From Streptomyces peucetius (GTDB lineage Bacteria; Actinomycetota; Actinomycetes; Streptomycetales; Streptomycetaceae): a stretch of DNA of 64,000 nucleotides. Of this stretch, positions 42,199 to 51,384 are shown piece by piece (the first letter of the stretch is position 1; each line of letters begins with the position of its first letter). The DNA is taken from NCBI RefSeq assembly GCF_025854275.1, contig NZ_CP107567.1, positions 4,898,001 through 4,962,000 on the forward strand, read 5' to 3'. The translations under genes and the position numbers were made by a program. The notes below the pieces were generated by a model. It did no database searches. It was not told where the DNA came from and worked only from the letters and a program-made list of their open reading frames with translations.

Positions 42199-43301
42199 AG
42201 AAGTTCGACAAGGACCGGCTGCTCCTGGCCCTGGCGGGTCCGGCGCTCGCCCTGGTCGTGGCCTTCCTGCTCACCTCCGTGGTGCTGCTCGTCTCGGACC
42301 TCAGCCCCACCGAGCCGTACCGGCTGATGGTCGAGCAGATCGAGTTCACGGACGTCCAGGTCCTGATCCTCAACCAGACCGGCATCTACTACCTGGCAGC
42401 CCTGGCCGTCGCCATCGGCTTCCGGATGAACCTGTTCAACATCGGTGTCGACGGCCAGTACCGCCTCGCGGTCATGCTCGCCGCCGTCGTCGGCGCAGCG
42501 GTGGAACTGCCCGGTCCGCTGCACATCCTGCTGATCGTGCTCGTCGCCATGGCCGTCGGCGCCTTCTGGGCCGGCATCGCGGGTGTCCTGAAGACCACCC
42601 GCGGCGTCAGCGAGGTCGTCTCCACGATCATGCTCAACGCCATCGCGACCAGCCTGATCGCCTGGATGATCCTGCCGGCGAACCTCGGTGTGCGGCCGGA
42701 GGGTTCCAACGACCTGAACACCGGGATCATCGCCGAGTCCGGCTGGTTCCCCGGCCTGTCGCTCGACGGCGGCACGATCTACGGCTTCACCTTCGTCGCC
42801 TTCGCGCTCGGCATCGTGTACTGGTTCGTGCTGAACCGCACCCGGTTCGGTTTCGACCTGCGCGCCACCGGCGCCAGCACGACCGCCGCCCAGGCGAGCG
42901 GTGTCGACGCCAAGAAGATGGTCCTCACCGCCATGCTGATCTCCGGTGCCATGGCGGGCCTGGCCGGTATGCCGATGCTGCTCGGCCAGACCCACACGTA
43001 CAGCCTGAGCTTCCCGGTCGGTGTCGGCTTCACCGCCATCGGCATCGCGCTGCTCGGCCGCAACAACCCGATCGGCATCTTCTTCGCCTCGCTGCTCTTC
43101 GCCTTCCTCGACAAGACGGCGGAGGGCATCGGCCTGGAGGGTTACCCGAAGGAGCTCGCGACGATCATGCAGGGCCTGATCGTGATCGCGGTCGTCGTGT
43201 CCTACGAGCTGGTCCGCCAGTACGGGCTCCGCCGTCAGCAGCAGAAGGTCGGCGAGGAGCTTGCCGCGCAGGCCCGCAAGAAGAAGGAGGTCGCGGCATG
43301 A
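42195..43301 (+). CDS. Nucleoside ABC transporter permease 1
   Basis: A 368-residue membrane protein with about nine to ten helices. Family marks: the phrase FRMNLFNIGVDGQYRLAVMLA, the EVVSTIMLNAIA segment, and TAAQASGVDAKKMVLTAMLISGAMAGLAG, the EAA-like loop region that contacts the ATPase. The end is basic (RKKKEV). ATG 42195 overlaps the ATPase stop. It pairs with the next permease to form the channel for nucleoside uptake. Confidence 0.92.
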   Translation: MKKFDKDRLLLALAGPALALVVAFLLTSVVLLVSDLSPTEPYRLMVEQIEFTDVQVLILNQTGIYYLAALAVAIGFRMNLFNIGVDGQYRLAVMLAAVVGAAVELPGPLHILLIVLVAMAVGAFWAGIAGVLKTTRGVSEVVSTIMLNAIATSLIAWMILPANLGVRPEGSNDLNTGIIAESGWFPGLSLDGGTIYGFTFVAFALGIVYWFVLNRTRFGFDLRATGASTTAAQASGVDAKKMVLTAMLISGAMAGLAGMPMLLGQTHTYSLSFPVGVGFTAIGIALLGRNNPIGIFFASLLFAFLDKTAEGIGLEGYPKELATIMQGLIVIAVVVSYELVRQYGLRRQQQKVGEELAAQARKKKEVAA

Positions 43302-44566
43302 GCGAGTCGACGAGCACCGTCTCCATGGCGAACACCGCGCCGAAGAAGGGCGGCGGCCGCCGCAAGCTGTCCCTGCCCGTCGTCCTGCTGATCATCGCGG
43401 GCGGCCTCGCGCTGTTCTCGCTGGTGCGGGTCATCAGCGGCGCGAACGACCTCACCTCCGTGGGCCAGGTCTCCGGCGCCCTCCAGCTCGCCGTGCCGAT
43501 CGGTCTCGCCGGTCTCGGCGGACTCTGGGCCGAGCGGGCCGGTGTCATCAACATCGGTCTCGAGGGCATGATGATCCTCGGCACCTGGTTCGGTGCCTGG
43601 GCCGGCTACCAGTGGGGCCCGTGGACGGGTGTCGTCCTCGGCATCGTCGGCGGCGCGCTGGGCGGCCTGCTGCACGCGGTGATGACGGTGACCTTCAAGG
43701 TCAACCACATCGTCTCCGGTGTCGCCATCACCATCCTGGCCACCGGCCTGACCCGGTACATGTCGAACTTCACCTTCGCCGAGACCCCGGGCGGCTCCTC
43801 CAAGCAGTCCCCGCGGATCGACGCCATCGACCGCATCACGATCCCAGGGCTCTCCGACGGGTTGGGCGACCTCCAGGCCAAGCACTGGTTCTTCGTCTCC
43901 GACCTGGCGGGCGTGCTCGGCGGCCTGGTCACCAACTTGTCGCTGCTGACCGTCGTCGCGCTGCTGCTCGTGCCGGGCACCTGGTGGGTGCTGTGGCGTA
44001 CGGGCTTCGGTCTGCGACTGCGCTCCTGCGGTGAGAACCCGGTCGCCGCCGAGTCGCTCGGCGTCAACGTCTACAAGTACAAGTACATCGCCGTGATCGT
44101 CTCCGGTGGACTGGCCGGCCTCGGTGGCGCGTTCCTCGCGATCATCACCGGCATCTACCAGGAGGGCCAGACCGGCGGCCGCGGCTACATCGGTCTCGCC
44201 GCCATGATCTTCGGCAACTGGATGCCGGGCGGCATGGCGCTGGGCGCGGGCCTGTTCGGCTTCACCGACAGCCTCAAGCTGCGCGGCGGAGCGGTGAACG
44301 TCCACGCGATGCTGCTGCTGCTCGCCATCCTGCTGCTGATCGCGGTGGTCTGGATGCTGTACCGGAAGAAGTACGTGCAGGCCGTGGTCTCGGCGGTGTT
44401 CTCCGCGCTGCTGTTCGCCTGGTACGCGCTGACCGACGAGCTGCCCAGCCAGTTCGTCGACGCTGCGCCGTACGTCGCCACGCTGCTGGTGCTCGCGGTG
44501 TCCGCACAGCGGCTGCGCATGCCCAAGGCCAACGGGCAGCCGTACTTCAAGGGCCAGGGCAAGTGA
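43298..44566 (+). CDS. Nucleoside ABC transporter permease 2
   Basis: A 422-residue membrane protein; ATG 43298 overlaps the previous stop (ATGA). An N-terminal cytoplasmic tail of about 30 residues is followed by ten or so helices. Family marks: LGGLWAERAGVINIGLEGMMILG, FKVNHIVSGVAITILATGLT, RSCGENPVAAESLGVNVYKYKY and GRGYIGLAAMIFGNW. The second half carries two extra helices before a basic tail, longer than many BMP permeases. It forms a heterodimer with permease 1. Confidence 0.92.
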   Translation: MSESTSTVSMANTAPKKGGGRRKLSLPVVLLIIAGGLALFSLVRVISGANDLTSVGQVSGALQLAVPIGLAGLGGLWAERAGVINIGLEGMMILGTWFGAWAGYQWGPWTGVVLGIVGGALGGLLHAVMTVTFKVNHIVSGVAITILATGLTRYMSNFTFAETPGGSSKQSPRIDAIDRITIPGLSDGLGDLQAKHWFFVSDLAGVLGGLVTNLSLLTVVALLLVPGTWWVLWRTGFGLRLRSCGENPVAAESLGVNVYKYKYIAVIVSGGLAGLGGAFLAIITGIYQEGQTGGRGYIGLAAMIFGNWMPGGMALGAGLFGFTDSLKLRGGAVNVHAMLLLLAILLLIAVVWMLYRKKYVQAVVSAVFSALLFAWYALTDELPSQFVDAAPYVATLLVLAVSAQRLRMPKANGQPYFKGQGK

Positions 44567-44961
44567 CGGCCGGCGACGGCTTCGACTGGGACGCCCTGCG
44601 GATACGGGCGCGTGAGGCGATGTCGCACGCGTACGCCCCCTACTCGGGCTTCCCGGTCGGGGTCGCCGCGCTCGTCGACGACGGCCGCACGGTGACCGGC
44701 TGCAACGTGGAGAACGCGTCGTACGGGCTCGGACTGTGCGCCGAGTGCGGCCTCGTCTCGCAGCTGCAGGCCACCGGTGGCGGCCGGCTGACCCACTTCA
44801 CCTGCGTCGACGGCCGGGGCGAACTGCTGGTCCCGTGCGGCCGCTGCCGGCAGCTGCTGTACGAGTTCGGCGGGCCCGGACTGCTGCTGGACACGCCGGC
44901 CGGGGTCCTGCCGCTCTCGGAGATGCTGCCGCAGGCCTTCGGGCCCGGCCACCTCGACTGA
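44563..44961 (+). CDS. cdd: Cytidine deaminase
   Basis: A 132-residue enzyme that deaminates cytidine and deoxycytidine to uridine forms. The zinc site is complete: GCNVENASYGLGLCAECG (Cys and catalytic Glu) and PCGRCRQ. YAPYSGFPVGVAALVDDG is the substrate-binding N-terminus. GTG 44563 overlaps the permease stop by 4 bases, so imported cytidine and its processing enzyme are made together. A strong terminator follows. Confidence 0.95.
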   Translation: MTAGDGFDWDALRIRAREAMSHAYAPYSGFPVGVAALVDDGRTVTGCNVENASYGLGLCAECGLVSQLQATGGGRLTHFTCVDGRGELLVPCGRCRQLLYEFGGPGLLLDTPAGVLPLSEMLPQAFGPGHLD

Positions 44962-44971
44962 GCAACACCTC

Positions 44972-45004
44972 GCGGCCCTTCCGCCGCCCTGGCGGAAGGG
45001 CCGC
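44972..45004 (+). terminator. Hairpin terminator after cdd
   Basis: Perfect 14-bp stem (44972-44985 with 44991-45004) and 5-base loop, 11 bases after the stop codon. Confidence 0.88.
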
Positions 45005-45018
45005 TCCTTACCCTCTTT

Positions 45019-45030
45019 CTATGCGCGTAG
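45019..45030. promoter_or_regulatory. Operator-like site 3 (CTATGCGCGTAG) before deoA
   Basis: One mismatch from the perfect palindrome at 40514. It lies 32 bp before the ATG, between the cdd terminator and deoA. Confidence 0.62.
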
Positions 45031-45061
45031 AGCGCGGGCAGATCAATCTGGAGGAAATGCC

Positions 45062-46339
45062 ATGGACGTCATCTCCGTCATCCGCACCAAGCGGGACCGC
45101 GGCGAGCTGAGCCCCGAGCAGATCGACTGGGTGATCGACGCCTACACCCGTGGCGAGGTCGCCGACGAGCAGATGTCGGCGCTGGCCATGGCCATCCTCC
45201 TCAACGGCATGAACCGCACCGAGATCGCCCGCTGGACCGCCGCGATGATCGCCTCCGGCGAGCGGATGAACTTCGACACGCTCTCCCGCCCCACCGCGGA
45301 CAAGCACTCCACCGGCGGCGTCGGCGACAAGATCACGCTGCCACTCGCCCCGCTGGTCGCCGCCTGCGGCGCGGCCGTGCCCCAGCTGAGCGGCCGCGGC
45401 CTCGGCCACACCGGCGGCACGCTCGACAAGCTGGAGTCCATCCCCGGCTGGCGGGCCCTGCTCTCCAACGAGGAGATGCTGCACGTCCTCGACACCACCG
45501 GCGCGGTCATCTGCGCCGCCGGCGACGGCCTCGCCCCCGCCGACAAGAAGCTCTACGCCCTGCGGGACGTCACGGGAACCGTCGAGGCGATCCCGCTGAT
45601 CGCCTCCTCGATCATGTCGAAGAAGATCGCCGAGGGCACCGGCTCGCTCGTCCTCGACGTCAAGGTCGGCACCGGCGCCTTCATGAAGAACATCGACGAC
45701 GCCCGCGAACTGGCTTCCACGATGGTCGCGTTGGGCACCGACAGCGGCGTGAAGACGGTCGCCCTGCTCACCGACATGTCCACCCCGCTCGGCCTGACGG
45801 CCGGCAACGCCCTCGAGGTCCGCGAGTCCGTCGAGGTTTTGGCGGGCGGCGGCCCCGCCGACGTCGTCGAGCTGACCCTCGCGCTCGCCCGCGAGATGCT
45901 CGACGCCGCCGGCATCAAGGACGCCGACCCGGCGAAGGCCCTCGCCGACGGCTCCGCGATGGACGTCTGGCGCCGCATGATCGCCGCGCAGGGCGGCGAC
46001 CCCGACGCCACGCTGCCCGTCGCCCGCGAGCAGCACGTCGTCACCGCCCCGTCCTCGGGCGTCCTGACCCGCCTCGACGCCTACGACATCGGCATCGCCG
46101 CGTGGCGCCTCGGCGCCGGCCGGGCCCGCAAGGAGGACCCGGTCCAGGCGGGGGCGGGCGTCGAGCTGCATGCCAAGCCCGGCGACACCGTGACCGCCGG
46201 CCAGCCGCTCCTGACGCTCCACACGGACACGCCGGAGAAGTTCGACTACGCCCTCCAGCCCCTGGGCGCCGCCTACGACATCGCAGAGCCGGGCACGGAG
46301 TTCACCGCAAACCCGATCGTGCTGGACCGCATCGCCTGA
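45062..46339 (+). CDS. deoA: Thymidine (pyrimidine-nucleoside) phosphorylase
   Basis: A 425-residue enzyme that cleaves thymidine or uridine with phosphate to the base and (deoxy)ribose-1-phosphate. GGAGGAAA precedes ATG 45062. Motifs: KHSTGGVGDK (phosphate loop, residue 81 on), SGRGLGHTGGTLDKLESIPG (family signature), SSIMSKKIAEG and VLDVKVGTGAFMK. The C-terminal alpha/beta domain is complete. It has its own promoter with operator site 3 and completes the uptake, deamination and phosphorolysis route. Confidence 0.95.
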   Translation: MDVISVIRTKRDRGELSPEQIDWVIDAYTRGEVADEQMSALAMAILLNGMNRTEIARWTAAMIASGERMNFDTLSRPTADKHSTGGVGDKITLPLAPLVAACGAAVPQLSGRGLGHTGGTLDKLESIPGWRALLSNEEMLHVLDTTGAVICAAGDGLAPADKKLYALRDVTGTVEAIPLIASSIMSKKIAEGTGSLVLDVKVGTGAFMKNIDDARELASTMVALGTDSGVKTVALLTDMSTPLGLTAGNALEVRESVEVLAGGGPADVVELTLALAREMLDAAGIKDADPAKALADGSAMDVWRRMIAAQGGDPDATLPVAREQHVVTAPSSGVLTRLDAYDIGIAAWRLGAGRARKEDPVQAGAGVELHAKPGDTVTAGQPLLTLHTDTPEKFDYALQPLGAAYDIAEPGTEFTANPIVLDRIA

Positions 46340-46371
46340 CCCGGGGCCGACGCGCGCCGCGGGCACGTCCG

Positions 46372-46406
46372 CGTCCGCGGCGATGATTTCCCGCCGCGGA
46401 CGCGGT
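46372..46406 (+). terminator. Hairpin terminator after deoA
   Basis: Perfect 13-bp stem (46372-46384 with 46394-46406) and 9-base loop, 32 bases after the stop codon. Confidence 0.82.
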
Positions 46407-46424
46407 CATCCCCATGTGGACGCC

Positions 46425-46853
46425 ATGCAGCCAATCGTCATGTACATCGCCGGGCGGGTCGCACCAGGCGATGCCGCACGCCTGTGCGAGGAGTTGACCG
46501 CCCTCCTGAGGGACGCCGGCACGACGGCCTCACCCGGAACGGCTTGGGACGACGACCTGGCGCCGGGCGGCAGCGGAGCGGCGGCAGACACGGCGCCGGA
46601 CCCGGACGCGGCGGCGGGAGACGGTGTGGCGCGGCGCTGCCGGGCCGAGGTGGTGTGCGACGTGGGCGGGCTCGCCCGGACGAGCCTCGCCGTCGTCGAC
46701 GTGCTCGCCCGTCTCCAGCTCACCGCCCGCCGCCACGGCACCCGCATCCGCCTGCGGAATGCCCCGCCCGACCTCGTCGCCCTGCTCGGCCTCGTCGGGC
46801 TGTCCGGGCGAGACGGGCTGGGGGAGTCCACCGTGCGGGCCGGGCCCTACTAG
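46425..46853 (+). CDS. STAS-domain-like protein
   Basis: A 142-residue protein; ATG 46425 used, GTG 46416 possible, no clear ribosome site. It opens with a strand (PIVMYIAGRVAPGDAARLCEEL cut as IVMYIAGRVAPGDAA) and has VVCDVGGLARTSLAVVDVLARLQ, where a STAS domain would have the phosphorylatable Ser, followed by RRHGTRIRLRNAPPDLVALL. A disordered Ala/Asp-rich loop lies between. The Ser of the usual motif is Thr-Ser here. STAS proteins are anti-sigma antagonists; the partner is unknown. Confidence 0.72.
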   Translation: MQPIVMYIAGRVAPGDAARLCEELTALLRDAGTTASPGTAWDDDLAPGGSGAAADTAPDPDAAAGDGVARRCRAEVVCDVGGLARTSLAVVDVLARLQLTARRHGTRIRLRNAPPDLVALLGLVGLSGRDGLGESTVRAGPY

Positions 46854-47012
46854 GGCCTCTCGTTTGGATCATGCCGGGCTCGCGGGCCCTGGCACGCACG
46901 CTCGCCGCGTTGCCGTCGGTCGGCATGGCTCCGCCATGCCTCCCTCCTCCGCCTTGCGATCGCACGCACCGGACCCCGCTACCTGATCCGGCCTGATCCA
47001 AACGAAAGACCT
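46854..47012. mobile_element. MITE-like repeat with terminal inverted repeats
   Basis: About 155 bp without a gene. The left end has CTCGTTTGGATCA (46859-46871) and the right end TGATCCAAACGAAAG (46994-47008), giving a 13-bp terminal match. The inside is partly symmetric and GC-rich. I recall the same element near many streptomycete genes, which suggests a transposase-dependent, non-autonomous element, but I could not count copies here. Confidence 0.6.
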
Positions 47013-47053
47013 GGGCCCCACCCGCGGGCCGGACCGGGCCCGGCCGGCCGCTG

Positions 47054-48853
47054 TCACGCCGGCTCGTGCGGGCGATCTCCTGATGGGCGGCTCACAAGTG
47101 CGGGGACATGGCCCGTCTCCGGGGCGAGGCCCTGCGTCGCCGCCAGGCGGCGGTACAGACTGTCATCGCGCAGGAGGTCGCTGTGCGAGCCGACCGCCCG
47201 GACGCGGCCGTTCTCCATGACGAGTATGCGGCGCGCCCCGACCACGGTGGACAGCCGGTGTGCGACCACCAACACCGTGGTGGACCGCGCGATCCGGGAC
47301 ACGACGTCCTTCAACTCGGCCTCGCTCAGGGCGTCGAGCTGGGAGGTCGCTTCGTCGAGCAACAGCAGCCGTGGTCTGCGCAGCAGGGCGCGGGCGATCG
47401 CGACCCGCTGCCGCTGGCCGCCCGAGAGCGCGCTCCCACGATGGCCCACGCGGGTGTCGAGGCCCTCGGGCAGGTTGTCGACCAGCGGCCGCAGGCCGAC
47501 CTGGTGGAGCACTCGTTCCAGGTCGGCGTCGGTGGCGCCGGGGGCCGCGAACAGGAGGTTGTCGCGCAGGCTGCCCGCGAGGGCGGGCGCGTCCTGCTCC
47601 ACGTAGCCGATGGTCCGGCGCAGCTCCGCCGGGTCCCAGTCGCGCACGTCGTGCCCGTCGACGCGGATGCTGCCGTGCTCGGCGTCGTAGAACCTCTCCA
47701 GGAGGGCGAACAGGGTGCTCTTGCCGGCGCCGGAAGGGCCGACCACCGCGGTCAGCCCGCCGGACGGCACCTCGAACGAGGCCCCGTCCAGGACAGCGGG
47801 ACCGTCCTCGCGGTAGCGGAAGACCACGTCGTCGAAGGCGAGCGCCGCCCCCATCGCGTCCGGGTCGGCCTCCGGTACCCGCCCGGGGCCGTAGGCATCC
47901 TCCTCCGTCTCCAGATCGAGCACCTCGTGGATACGGCGCACCGCGGCCACGCCCGCCTGCAGACCGCCCACTCCGCCGGCCAACTGGGCGACGGGACCGA
48001 CCAGATAGAAGAGATAGAGCAGGAAGCCGATCAACGACGCGACATCCATCGCCCCGCTCGCCACCCGTGCACCGCCGAGCCCGAGGACGGTGAGAAAGGC
48101 GAGCTGCACCACGAGGCCGCTGGAGGTCCCGGCGACAGCGGTCCAGCCCGCCGCTCGGACCCCGGATCGCCAGGCGCTGTCCGCCGCCTGCTCCAGCGAC
48201 CGGATCTCGCGGTGCTCGGCGCCGTTCGCCTTCACGGTACGGATCGCTCCGAGGAGACGCTCCAGACCCGAGCCGAGTTCACCGAGAGCCGCCTGCGCCT
48301 CCTGGCCGGCCCGGCTGATGCGCGGCATCACCACGGCCGTGCAGCTTCCGACGGCGAGAACGACACCCAGCACCGCGAGGAACAGGACGCCGTCGAGCCA
48401 CGCCATCAGACCCAGCATCCCGGCCAGGGTGACCGCGCCGACCAGTGTGTCGACCAGATTGCTGGTCGCCGCCTCACGCAGCAGCGTGGAGTCGGCCGTC
48501 ACCCGCGAGATCAGATCCCCCGGCGGACGGCGCTCCAGTTCGGCGACACGCAGCCTCGGCAGCCGCCCCACAAGCCGTCGGCGGGCGCCCAGCACCACGC
48601 TTTCTGCGGACCGTTCGACGGCATACATGCCGAGCGCCGCGGCCAGCGCCCCGCCGGCGATCAGCAGCGCCAGCAGCAGCATCTGCCGGGTCACCGGCGC
48701 GTCGGCGGCCAGCGCCTCCACGAACGACTTGGCCACCAGCGGCTGTGCCAGCCCCGCCACCGAGCCGGCCGCGGCGAGCAGGGCTCCCGTGACCAGACCC
48801 CTGCGGTGCGGGCGGGCATGGCGCAGCAGCGTACGGAAGGCGGAATCCTGCAT
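47054..48853 (-). CDS. ABC exporter (fused permease and ATPase)
   Basis: A 599-residue type I exporter half-transporter. About six helices lie in residues 15-300. The nucleotide-binding domain has GPSGAGKST near 373, YVEQDAPALAGSLRDNL (Q-loop), the signature ALSGGQRQRVAIARAL, LLLLDEATSQLD and AHRLST. Exporters of this type carry lipids, peptides or drugs. It is the last gene of the minus-strand run from the lanthipeptide precursor; it could export the peptide, though it lacks the peptidase C39 domain of leader-cleaving transporters. Confidence 0.9.
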   Translation of the reverse strand: MQDSAFRTLLRHARPHRRGLVTGALLAAAGSVAGLAQPLVAKSFVEALAADAPVTRQMLLLALLIAGGALAAALGMYAVERSAESVVLGARRRLVGRLPRLRVAELERRPPGDLISRVTADSTLLREAATSNLVDTLVGAVTLAGMLGLMAWLDGVLFLAVLGVVLAVGSCTAVVMPRISRAGQEAQAALGELGSGLERLLGAIRTVKANGAEHREIRSLEQAADSAWRSGVRAAGWTAVAGTSSGLVVQLAFLTVLGLGGARVASGAMDVASLIGFLLYLFYLVGPVAQLAGGVGGLQAGVAAVRRIHEVLDLETEEDAYGPGRVPEADPDAMGAALAFDDVVFRYREDGPAVLDGASFEVPSGGLTAVVGPSGAGKSTLFALLERFYDAEHGSIRVDGHDVRDWDPAELRRTIGYVEQDAPALAGSLRDNLLFAAPGATDADLERVLHQVGLRPLVDNLPEGLDTRVGHRGSALSGGQRQRVAIARALLRRPRLLLLDEATSQLDALSEAELKDVVSRIARSTTVLVVAHRLSTVVGARRILVMENGRVRAVGSHSDLLRDDSLYRRLAATQGLAPETGHVPALVSRPSGDRPHEPA

Positions 48854-48928
48854 CGTGACGTGTTCCTCGGGTCGTCGGACCCGGCCGCGCGGGCACGACC
48901 GGGCAGGGCCTGGTGGACAGCGCGCGGG

Positions 48929-50503
48929 TCAGGAGGCCCGCAGCGCGGTGAGAACCTCCGGCGCCCGCGCATGCAGCCGACGGGCCATCGAGCGCAACGT
49001 GATCACGACCGCGAGCACGCCGTAGGCCGTACCCAGCGGCAGCAGCAGCCAGGAATGCGGTGACCCCTCCAGCACGACCGCACCGACGACGAACGGGGAG
49101 ACGGCGAGCAGGCCGATAAGGGTGCCCGCGAAGTTGGCCGTGTGATAGCCGCCGTTCTGCCCGGGCGCGCTCACCTCGAAGGGGTCCTCCGGGTACGGGT
49201 AGGGCCAGTAGACGCTGATGACCATGCCGATGGCGAACGTCAGCCCCAGCAGCGCGAAGGTCAGTCCGAGGGCCGCCGCGAGCTGATCGCCCCGCCCGGT
49301 GAGCAGCGCGACGACCACGGCCGTCGCGGTGACCCACGGGACGATCAGCGCCACCTGCGGCAGCATCCTGCCCGCGAGTTCGGCCCGGGCCTGCGCACGC
49401 GTACGCAGCGTGGCGATGTTGCTCCAGATCGCCGACCCGTCCATCGCGAACAGCACGCCCGGGGCGGTCAGTCCGAACACCCAGGCACCGCCGACGGCAA
49501 CGTACGGACTCTTCGCCCCGACGGGCACGCACACCACAGGGAACAGCAGCGCGTAGGCCAGCGCGGCGATCAGCGTCATCCGGTGCCGCGGCGCGCGCAG
49601 GAACAACGTGAACTGGTGATGGGCGATCAGCAGCGTGCGGCTCGACGTCAGCAGCCGGGCCATGGTTCCCGAACGCGCGCCTCGCTCCCGGACGGCCTGG
49701 GCCGTCGACGCGTCCACGGTGGTCATCAGCCGGTTCAGCGACCTGTGCCACCAGACCATCAGCAGCGCCGTCAGCGCGACGGCGGCCGCCGCCTCCGCCA
49801 GCACGACCGCCGCCCGCCCCTCGGCGGCGGCTCGGATGCTGTCCGCGATCCAGCCCGGCGGCGACCAACGGAGCATGCGGACCACGAAGGACGGCAGCTG
49901 CGGACCGGAACCGGCCGTGCTCAGCAGCAGATACGCGGCATAGCCGCCGACCGCCGTCAGGACGCCGCCCAGCGCCGCCGCGTCCTTGCCGCGCCGCCCG
50001 GTCAACGCCCGCGCGAAGGAGGCCAGTACGGCACGCGAAGCGATCACGCACAGCAGCAGCATCAGGACGGACGCCACCACGGCCGCCCCTGCCGCGGCCG
50101 AGGACCCTCCGGTTGCACGGGCGGCCCCGGTCGCGGCGCCCACGACGAGGATCAGTGAGCACAGCGGCCCCGGGCCGACGAGCGCGGCGGCGGTGGCGCC
50201 GGTGATCAGTGCACGAGGGCGTACGGGGAGGACCACGAGCCGCGTCGGGTCGGCGCTCTCGTCACCGCCCCCGCCGAAGGACAGCGGCAGCGCGAGCCAT
50301 GCCACGGCGAGGCCGGTGAAGACGAGCACCGTGAGATCGGCCGCTTCGTTCGCCGGGCGAGCCCCGGCCAGGTGCACGGACGTCCAGCAGGAGCCGACGA
50401 CGGCGGCGGTCGTCCCGACGACGAACCCCACGGCCCGGGACCTGCTGCGCCGCAGACTGCTGTGCAGGAGGGCGACTTTCAGCCCGACGAAGACCCCAAC
50501 CAT
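48929..50503 (-). CDS. ABC-2 type permease
   Basis: A 524-residue membrane protein starting at ATG 50503; it overlaps the ATPase gene by 25 bases. There are about twelve hydrophobic helices in two groups, each near 200 residues, split by a loop with RSLNRLMTTVDASTAQ. Motifs: PVRPRALITGATAAALVGPG and WPYPYPEDPFEVSAPGQNGGY. It pairs with the adjacent ATPase to make an ABC-2 exporter like those giving self-resistance or export in peptide clusters. Confidence 0.82.
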   Translation of the reverse strand: MVGVFVGLKVALLHSSLRRSRSRAVGFVVGTTAAVVGSCWTSVHLAGARPANEAADLTVLVFTGLAVAWLALPLSFGGGGDESADPTRLVVLPVRPRALITGATAAALVGPGPLCSLILVVGAATGAARATGGSSAAAGAAVVASVLMLLLCVIASRAVLASFARALTGRRGKDAAALGGVLTAVGGYAAYLLLSTAGSGPQLPSFVVRMLRWSPPGWIADSIRAAAEGRAAVVLAEAAAAVALTALLMVWWHRSLNRLMTTVDASTAQAVRERGARSGTMARLLTSSRTLLIAHHQFTLFLRAPRHRMTLIAALAYALLFPVVCVPVGAKSPYVAVGGAWVFGLTAPGVLFAMDGSAIWSNIATLRTRAQARAELAGRMLPQVALIVPWVTATAVVVALLTGRGDQLAAALGLTFALLGLTFAIGMVISVYWPYPYPEDPFEVSAPGQNGGYHTANFAGTLIGLLAVSPFVVGAVVLEGSPHSWLLLPLGTAYGVLAVVITLRSMARRLHARAPEVLTALRAS

Positions 50504-51276
50504 GCGAGGCTGCCTCCCTTCGCCTTCGAGGCGGGGGAACCCACCAGCTCCATGAACCGCTCGCCCAGCGTCCGCCCGGCGCGCACCTCGTCCAGCGTTC
50601 CGTCGGCGACGACCCGGCCCGCAGCCATGACGGCGACATGGCTGCACAGCGCGGACACGAGCTCCATCACGTGACTGGAGAAGATCACCGTCGAGCCGGT
50701 GCCCGTGTACTGCCGCAGCACCTCCCGGATCGTCTCGGCGGAGACGGGATCCACGCTCTCGAACGGCTCGTCGAGGAACAGCACCGGCGGATTGTGCAGC
50801 AGGGCCGCGGCCAGCCCGATCTTCTTTCGCATGCCGGTCGAGTAGTCGACGACCATTTTGCCGGCGGCCTCGGTGAGCCCGAGGACCTCCAGCAACTCCT
50901 CCGCTCGCTCTTCGGTCTGATGCGCCGGCAGCTGCCGCAAACGCCCTGTGTAGCGCAGCAGTTCGCGACCGTTCAGTCGTTCGAACAGACGTAGCCCGTC
51001 GGGCAGGATGCCGATCCGGTGCTTGGCCTCGTACGGGTCCCGCCAGACGTCATGACCGGCGACCGTCACGGTCCCCGAGTCCGGTCGCAGCAGACCGGTG
51101 ATCATCGACAGGCTGGTCGTCTTGCCGGCGCCGTTGGGGCCGACGAGCCCGTAGAAGCTGCCCGCCGGGACGGTGAGGTCGATGCCGTCCACAGCTGCCT
51201 TGCTGTCGAACTCCTTCCGCAACTGCCGTACGTCGACGGCAGCGAGAGGCATGCCGTCCGGAGGGGGGTGGTGCAT
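50479..51276 (-). CDS. ABC transporter ATP-binding protein
   Basis: A 265-residue ATPase with GPNGAGKTT (Walker A), YSTGMRKKIGLAAALLHNPPVLFLDEPFESVDP (signature and Walker B; the signature is cut here as YSTGMRKKIGLAAA) and a His switch in SSHVMEL. The domain order is that of ABC-2 exporters. It precedes and overlaps its permease. The gene lies 108 bp downstream of lxmY, likely in the same transcript, so it may serve export or immunity for the lanthipeptide. Confidence 0.9.
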   Translation of the reverse strand: MHHPPPDGMPLAAVDVRQLRKEFDSKAAVDGIDLTVPAGSFYGLVGPNGAGKTTSLSMITGLLRPDSGTVTVAGHDVWRDPYEAKHRIGILPDGLRLFERLNGRELLRYTGRLRQLPAHQTEERAEELLEVLGLTEAAGKMVVDYSTGMRKKIGLAAALLHNPPVLFLDEPFESVDPVSAETIREVLRQYTGTGSTVIFSSHVMELVSALCSHVAVMAAGRVVADGTLDEVRAGRTLGERFMELVGSPASKAKGGSLAWLGSSSG

Positions 51277-51384
51277 GGTGTGCCCTTCCGCGTGATGTGG
51301 GGGTGATGCGCCGGGCCCCGGCCACGGTGCCCGCAGGAGGCCGGGCGGGGTCCGAGTGAGTGAACCGGGGGGCCCGGCGCCGGT

